Positions 59,680-64,000 of a stretch of 64,000 nt of DNA are shown one piece after another. The stretch comes from Streptomyces thermodiastaticus (GTDB lineage: Bacteria; Actinomycetota; Actinomycetes; Streptomycetales; Streptomycetaceae): contig NZ_BNBV01000001.1 in NCBI RefSeq assembly GCF_014656135.1, positions 372,001 through 436,000 of the forward strand, given 5' to 3'. Position numbers and translations under genes: made by a program. The notes under the pieces are model-generated. The model saw only the letters and a program-made list of their open reading frames with translations, was not told the origin of the DNA and did no database searches. Position 1 is the stretch's first letter; each line of letters opens with the position of its first letter.

Positions 59680-60492
59680 CTATGCCGTGGGGAGCCAGCC
59701 GACCTTGCCGGCGAGCAGGGCGTAGCCCACGAAGGCACCGATGTCGAGCAGGGAGTGCGCCACCACCAGCGGGCCGACCCGTCCCCACCGCCGGTACAGC
59801 CGCACGAACACCAGGCCCATCACCACGTTGCCGAGGAAGCCGCCGACGCCCTGGTAGAGGTGGTACGAGCCGCGCAGGACGGAGCTGGCCGCCAGCGACC
59901 GCCCCGCCGTCCAGCCCAGCTGATCCAGCCTGCGCAGCAGGAACCCGACGACGATCACTTCCTCCAGCACCGCGTTCTGCACCGCGGACAGGATGAGCAC
60001 CGGGTACTTCCACCACACCGAGGGCAGTGCCTCGGGCACGACGGTGAGGTTGAAGCCCAGGCCGCGCGCGGCCAGGTAGAAGGCGATGCCGGCGCTGCCG
60101 ATCAGCGCCGCGATCACCGCGCCGCGGCCGAGGTCCGGCCAGGGACGGGAGCGGTCGAAGCCGAGGGTGCGCAGGCTGCGTCCCTCGCGCAGCAGCAGGT
60201 GGGCGACCAGCGCCACCGGCACGAGCGCGGTGGCGATCCCGAACAGTTGCCAGGCCAGGTCGAGCCAGGGGCGGCCCGGCGCGGCGGAGGCGTTGAGGGT
60301 GGCCGCCTGGTCCTTCAGACCGCCCGGCTTCGTCACCGAGCCGACGAAGCTGATCACGGCGGACACCCCGCTGGCGCCCAGCGAGAGCGCGAGGACGAGC
60401 AGTGTCTCGTCCCGCAGGATCCGCCGTGACGGCCGTTCTCGGGACTCGGTTGCGGCCATCGGCCCGGTCTCGGACTGCACGCGCGCCTCCAC
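59680..60492 (-). CDS. CPBP (Abi-like) intramembrane protein
   Basis: A 270-residue polytopic protein with about seven helices and a C-terminal CPBP domain: motif 1 has E-E-V-I-V-V where CPBP proteases usually have E-E-x-x-x-R, motif 2 has G-S-Y-H-L-Y-Q, and the last helix has V-A-H-S-L-L-D. The missing Arg means protease activity is doubtful. GTG 60492 is used; ATG 60459 is the alternative. It may work in membrane-protein handling or immunity-like functions. Confidence 0.8.
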   Translation of the reverse strand: MEARVQSETGPMAATESRERPSRRILRDETLLVLALSLGASGVSAVISFVGSVTKPGGLKDQAATLNASAAPGRPWLDLAWQLFGIATALVPVALVAHLLLREGRSLRTLGFDRSRPWPDLGRGAVIAALIGSAGIAFYLAARGLGFNLTVVPEALPSVWWKYPVLILSAVQNAVLEEVIVVGFLLRRLDQLGWTAGRSLAASSVLRGSYHLYQGVGGFLGNVVMGLVFVRLYRRWGRVGPLVVAHSLLDIGAFVGYALLAGKVGWLPTA

Positions 60493-60583
60493 TCCACCGT
60501 CTCGGGACGTCTCAGCTTGCCCGATCAGCCCGGAAGGGGAGCGACCGGGGCCCGGCGGCGCGCCCGGACGGTGCCGGCGGCAC

Positions 60584-62107
60584 TCAGGTCAGCGGCACCA
60601 CTTCCGGCTCCGGAACACCGACCGGCCAGGTGTGCACCGGATCGTCGCGCCACATCAGCTCGCGGTAGCGGCGTGTCGTGGCGGCCAGCGCCTCCTGCCG
60701 GTCCAGGCCGCGTTCCATGGCCCGGTGGAAGGTCGCGGCCTGCCACTGGGCACCGTTGGCCCTGAGCCGGCACCGTTCCTCGATCACCCCGAGATACCGG
60801 TCCCGGTCCGCGGGCTCCACGCCCCACGCATTCAGCCCGGCCTCGGCCAGCGGCAGCAGTTCGTCCCGGACGAGGGTGACGGCATCGACCTCGGCGGTGC
60901 CGGACAGGCGGCCGCGCCGGGGCCAGACCAGCCGGGCGTCGATCCCGTGCCGGCAGGCGGCGTCGAAGTTGGCGGCCGCGGCCCGGAACGGCAGCCGGGT
61001 CCACACCGGGCGCGGCTCCTCCGCGAGGGCGCGCACCAGGCCGTAGTAGAAGACGGCGTTGGCGATGACGTCGGTGACCGTCGGCCCGGCGGGCAGCACC
61101 CGGTTCTCGACCCGCAGATGCGGGACGCCGTCGGCGATGTCGTACACCGGCCGGTTCCAGCGGTAGACGGTGCCGTTGTGCAGAACCAGCTCGGCCAGCC
61201 GGGGCACCCCGCCGGCCTCCAGCACCTCGAGCGGGTCCTCCTCGTCGCAGATCGGCAGCAGCGCCGGGAAGTAGCGCACGTTCTCCTCGAACAGGTCGAA
61301 CACCGAGGTCACCCAGCGCTCGCCGAACCAGGTGCGCGGACGCACCCCCTGGGCCTGCAGTTCCGGCGGCCGGGTGTCGGTGGACTGCTGGAACAGCGGC
61401 GGGCGGGACTCCCGCCACAGCTCACGGCCGAAGAGGAAAGGGGAGTTGGCGCCGACGGCGATCTGCGCCGCGCTCGCCGCCTGGGCCGCGTTCCACACGT
61501 CCGCGAACCGGCCGGGGGTGACCTGCAGGTGCAGCTGCACGGAGGTGCAGGCGGCCTCGGGCACGATCGACTGGGAGGTGCAGGTCAGACGCTCCACGCC
61601 GTCGATGTCCAGGGTGAAGTCCTCGCCGCGGGCCGCGACGATCTGGTCGTTGAGCAGGGTGTACCGGTCGACGGCGGACAGATTCGAGGAGACGAGGTCG
61701 TCCCGGTTGAGGGTGGGAAGAATGCCGATCATCGCTATTCCGGCATCGACCTCGGCAGCCTTGCGGTCGGCATATGCCAGCGACGTGCGCAGCTCCTCGG
61801 CGAGCCGGTCGAATACCCGGCCGCCCAGCCGGTGGGGCGCTATGTTCACTTCAAGGTTGAACATGGCGAGTTCCGTCTGGAAGTCCCGGCTGGCGATGCG
61901 CTCGAGTACTTGCGCATTCAGCATTTTCGGCAATCCGTCGGCGCCGAGCAGATTCAATTCGATCTCCAGCCCCATGAGGTTCTGGGGCCGGTCGAACCGT
62001 TTCTGTTCCAGCAGCCGCGCCAGTGCCTCCAAGCACCGCCTGAGCTTCTCACGGTAACGGTTGCGATCGGACAGGTCGAACTCGCCTGCGACGACCTTCT
62101 CGCCCAT
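60584..62107 (-). CDS. Glutamate-cysteine ligase-like protein (GCS2 family)
   Basis: A 507-residue ATP-dependent carboxylate-amine ligase fold. It shows an E-I-E-L-N motif (about residue 47), T-S-V-Q-L-H-L-Q-V (mid-protein), and an R-V-E-N-R-V-L-P segment. Actinobacteria use such enzymes for gamma-glutamylcysteine or related amides, while mycothiol is their main thiol, so the actual product may differ. ATG 62107 start. A 7-bp repeat array lies ~250 bp upstream. Confidence 0.85.
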   Translation of the reverse strand: MGEKVVAGEFDLSDRNRYREKLRRCLEALARLLEQKRFDRPQNLMGLEIELNLLGADGLPKMLNAQVLERIASRDFQTELAMFNLEVNIAPHRLGGRVFDRLAEELRTSLAYADRKAAEVDAGIAMIGILPTLNRDDLVSSNLSAVDRYTLLNDQIVAARGEDFTLDIDGVERLTCTSQSIVPEAACTSVQLHLQVTPGRFADVWNAAQAASAAQIAVGANSPFLFGRELWRESRPPLFQQSTDTRPPELQAQGVRPRTWFGERWVTSVFDLFEENVRYFPALLPICDEEDPLEVLEAGGVPRLAELVLHNGTVYRWNRPVYDIADGVPHLRVENRVLPAGPTVTDVIANAVFYYGLVRALAEEPRPVWTRLPFRAAAANFDAACRHGIDARLVWPRRGRLSGTAEVDAVTLVRDELLPLAEAGLNAWGVEPADRDRYLGVIEERCRLRANGAQWQAATFHRAMERGLDRQEALAATTRRYRELMWRDDPVHTWPVGVPEPEVVPLT

Positions 62108-62716
62108 CGCGGCGTCCTCCCTCGCTCGGGCCGGCCCTGGCTCCGGCCGCCGGGATCGAAGTCAGGTGGGATGATGCCCCGCATACACGATCGATAACGT
62201 CCCGTTCTCCCCGCTTCCCCGGGCCCCGGACCGCTGGAGCGGAGGCACATTCGACGGGCATGAGGCGGCGGCATCTCCTGGTACCCCCGGCACCCGGAGA
62301 AAAACACCGACGGCGACGGACCCGCCACGCGGCAGCGGCGGCGACGGGAGGGCCACGCACGGCACCCGGCACCCGGCACCCGGCACCCGGCACCCGGCAC
62401 CCGGCAAGAGACCATCGGCACTCAGAATTCCGGCCGAATAGCGCCTTGTTGTACCCGCCGGAAACAGCTACCGAAACACCATCTGAACATGTGTCGTATA
62501 AACTCTCCACCAGGCAGAAGGTCGGCACCCGTGGCGCTGGACCGCGGGCGGGGTCATGTCCGGATACCTTGTCGTCCGTTTTCCTTCCTTCGTCACGGAC
62601 CCGGGATCCGAGGCACCAGGCGGCCTCGTTCGCCCCCTTCGCCCTCCGAGAGCTGACAGCGCCGTCCGCCCCCACCCCTCGCGTCATCGTGCCTGTCGAA
62701 CGAGAGGCGACCCACC
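62108..62716. other. 609-bp divergent gap with 7-bp repeats
   Basis: No gene that I can support. It carries the promoters of the ligase (minus) and of the gene at 62717 (plus), the (GGCACCC)6 array at 62361-62402, and an AT-rich patch at about 62445-62520. Frames that stay open across the array look like artefacts of its composition. Confidence 0.5.
62361..62402. repeat. 7-bp tandem repeat (GGCACCC), six copies
   Basis: Six perfect copies of GGCACCC followed by a partial GGCA. It is in the ligase/62717 divergent region. This kind of tract mutates easily, so copy number may vary between strains. Confidence 0.9.
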
Positions 62717-63301
62717 ATGCCGCTGCACATACCCCCGGCTCCCGCTCCCGCCCTGCGCTCCGTCCTCACGGCCCTCGACTCCCCCACCGCGGTCCGCGAG
62801 GCACCCACCCCCGCCCTGCGGTCCGCCCAGGAACCGGCGACCCCGGACCGTGCGCTTCCGGTGCACGTCCTGGAGCAGTTCACCCCTCAGGGGGTCTCCG
62901 CGACCCGGCTGGCCGGGTGGCGGTTCCTCATCCGCTGCGGCGACCGTGCGGTGGCCGCCGCCGAGACCAGGCTCACCCCTGACGGCTGGGCCTTCGCGCA
63001 CTTCTTCGAAGGCCCCTACGTCGCCTCCACCGAGCGCGCGCTGCGCCAGGCGGAGTCCCTGAGCCAGCACTACCAGCCGCGGCTGCTGTCCATGCCCAGC
63101 CTCTACATGCTCACCCTGTGGCTGCACGGCGACCTCTCCGACGACGGCGCCGGCGGCCATCCGGCGGCCACGGATCTGCTGGTGCCGCTGGCCCCGGCCC
63201 CGCCCGGCATCCCGTCCCATGTGCCGCACCGCGTGGCCGACCTGCTCCCGGTCCTCACCCACCGGGTGACTCCTGTCCGGCTCATGGGGTCGCCCGCCTG
63301 A
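62717..63301 (+). CDS. Conserved hypothetical protein
   Basis: A 194-residue protein. The first ~45 residues are Pro/Ala-rich. The rest is a mixed alpha/beta domain with W-R-F-L-I-R-C-G-D-R-A-V-A-A-A-E-T and F-A-H-F-F-E-G-P-Y-V. It has no signal peptide or transmembrane helix. I do not recognise the family by name, though coding bias is strong. GAGAGG precedes ATG 62717. Confidence 0.65.
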   Translation: MPLHIPPAPAPALRSVLTALDSPTAVREAPTPALRSAQEPATPDRALPVHVLEQFTPQGVSATRLAGWRFLIRCGDRAVAAAETRLTPDGWAFAHFFEGPYVASTERALRQAESLSQHYQPRLLSMPSLYMLTLWLHGDLSDDGAGGHPAATDLLVPLAPAPPGIPSHVPHRVADLLPVLTHRVTPVRLMGSPA

Positions 63302-63610
63302 GCGGCCCCCGTCCGGTCCGGCAGACCCGCCGCGTGCCTCGCTGCCCTGCGTCGCAGTGGGGCACGCGGCGTCCAGTGCGGGCCTCGTCCCCCGGCGCTC
63401 ATGCTGCGCCGCCGGCCAGGCGGTGCACCGGCGCACACCGCCTGCCGGTGGCGAACCCCATGGCCGCCGGATGCGCCCTGTTCCGCTGAACCGCGGACGC
63501 CGCCGGCGCGTCCTGTACCGGTGAGCAGCGCTGCGGCGACCGGCCCGCGGGCACCGCACGCGCGAGCTCAGCACGGGTATCGGTCCCACTCACTGTTTCG
63601 GGGGACGGCC
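63302..63610. other. 309-bp gap without a gene
   Basis: Nothing convincing: no good start with ribosome-binding site in either orientation except the GGGGGA site at the end, which serves the gene at 63611. A few weak inverted repeats only. Confidence 0.45.
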
Positions 63611-63892
63611 ATGGAGCATGCCACCAGCCGCAGGACAGACAATACGAGCGCCCAGGGCCCCACGGCACAGCACGTCCCGCCCCGTGTGTGCCCGCACCAG
63701 CCGCCGTGCCCGCCGGCCGACTCCGCCGGCCGGGAGTCCGCCCGCCGTGTGGCGCACCATCCGGAGCAGGGCTGGAGCCTGCTCTGCAACGGCGTCCTGC
63801 TCTTCGAGGACACCGGTGAGCTGCTGCCGGACGGCCGGATCATCGACCCGCACCGCCCGCTGGACGGCGACCAGGCGGTGACCACCGTCTGA
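63611..63892 (+). CDS. DUF5999 family protein
   Basis: A 93-residue protein. The DUF5999 core starts at V-C-P-H-Q-P-P-C-P and continues with R-V-A-H-H-P-E-Q-G-W-S-L-L-C-N-G-V-L-L-F-E-D-T-G-E-L-L-P. This C-x-x-x-x-x-C plus H-H pattern may bind a metal. The family is usually about 65-70 residues long and begins at this Cys segment; here ATG 63611, with GGGGGA in front, adds 25 residues. GTG 63686 would give the short form. Confidence 0.8.
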   Translation: MEHATSRRTDNTSAQGPTAQHVPPRVCPHQPPCPPADSAGRESARRVAHHPEQGWSLLCNGVLLFEDTGELLPDGRIIDPHRPLDGDQAVTTV

Positions 63893-64000
63893 CCTCCCGG
63901 GCGCCGGGCAGGGCCTGCAACGACGTGTCAGGGCCGCACTGCCGCCCGTTCCGCCGGCGTGCACGCCGTGCTCGGCACGGCACATCAGGCGGGGCGGAAG

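Overview
The window is chromosomal DNA from a high-GC actinomycete, almost certainly a Streptomyces. The evidence is third-position GC bias throughout, many GTG starts, frequent 4-nt ATGA/GTGA gene overlaps, and several Streptomyces-typical families: XRE/DUF5753 regulator with DUF397 partner, DUF8017, DUF5999, two-gene CNNM/HlyC cluster and actinobacterial SbcCD. I saw no rRNA, tRNA, CRISPR array, intact insertion sequence or prophage.

Layout. 1-2047: end of an NlpC/P60 hydrolase, then a divergent anti-sigma-like ATPase facing an XRE/DUF5753 regulator and a DUF397 protein. 2099-7434: biotin locus, with bioF divergent from bioB-bioA-bioD, followed by a methyltransferase. 7469-11848: a ribbon-helix-helix/Fic-like toxin-antitoxin pair with its own palindromic operator, then a MacB/FtsX-type ABC pair. 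11895-20217: an F420-type oxidoreductase, two tandem CNNM/HlyC proteins, a GDSL hydrolase, purB, a mismatch glycosylase and a ROK regulator. 20339-24196: a GntR/UTRA regulator, an alpha/beta hydrolase and a membrane-tethered ACT-GNAT protein, with two strong palindromes between the first two. 24197-26727 is accessory-like and decayed: a conserved hypothetical and a broken TPR regulator.

26728-36804: a DUF885 protein, the sbcD-sbcC nuclease operon, a short decayed patch (ATP-grasp and caspase-like fragments), YigZ, a CoA-binding protein, a PobA-like monooxygenase and YbaK. 36919-46735: acyltransferase, gamma-carbonic anhydrase, DedA, DUF8017, spermidine-synthase-like, TVP38, an SDR, apolipoprotein N-acyltransferase, a Gfo/Idh oxidoreductase and a small lipoprotein. 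46784-53895: TPR protein, uracil-DNA glycosylase, an SDR-FabG pair with a probable TetR-type operator, a HipA kinase/DUF3037 pair, a Rieske lipoprotein, a LysR relic and a MocR regulator. 53921-63892: PNPOx-like flavoprotein, two EamA transporters separated by a structured leader, a nonsense-interrupted Clp_N gene, PadR, PhzF, a CPBP protein, a glutamate-cysteine-ligase-like enzyme and two small conserved proteins.

How the genes fit together. The most coherent modules are biotin synthesis, DNA repair and processing (sbcDC, ung, mug-like), envelope and lipoprotein functions (lnt, lipoproteins, DedA/TVP38, CNNM) and several self-contained regulator-target pairs that share a divergent promoter. 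A second theme is local decay by small mutations: one stop codon in Clp_N, a 19-bp triplication that frameshifts a LysR gene, an indel in a TPR regulator, and truncated ATP-grasp and caspase fragments. Short tandem repeats (7, 12, 19 and 23 bp units) occur between or inside genes. All functions are inferred by reading the sequence; no database search was run.
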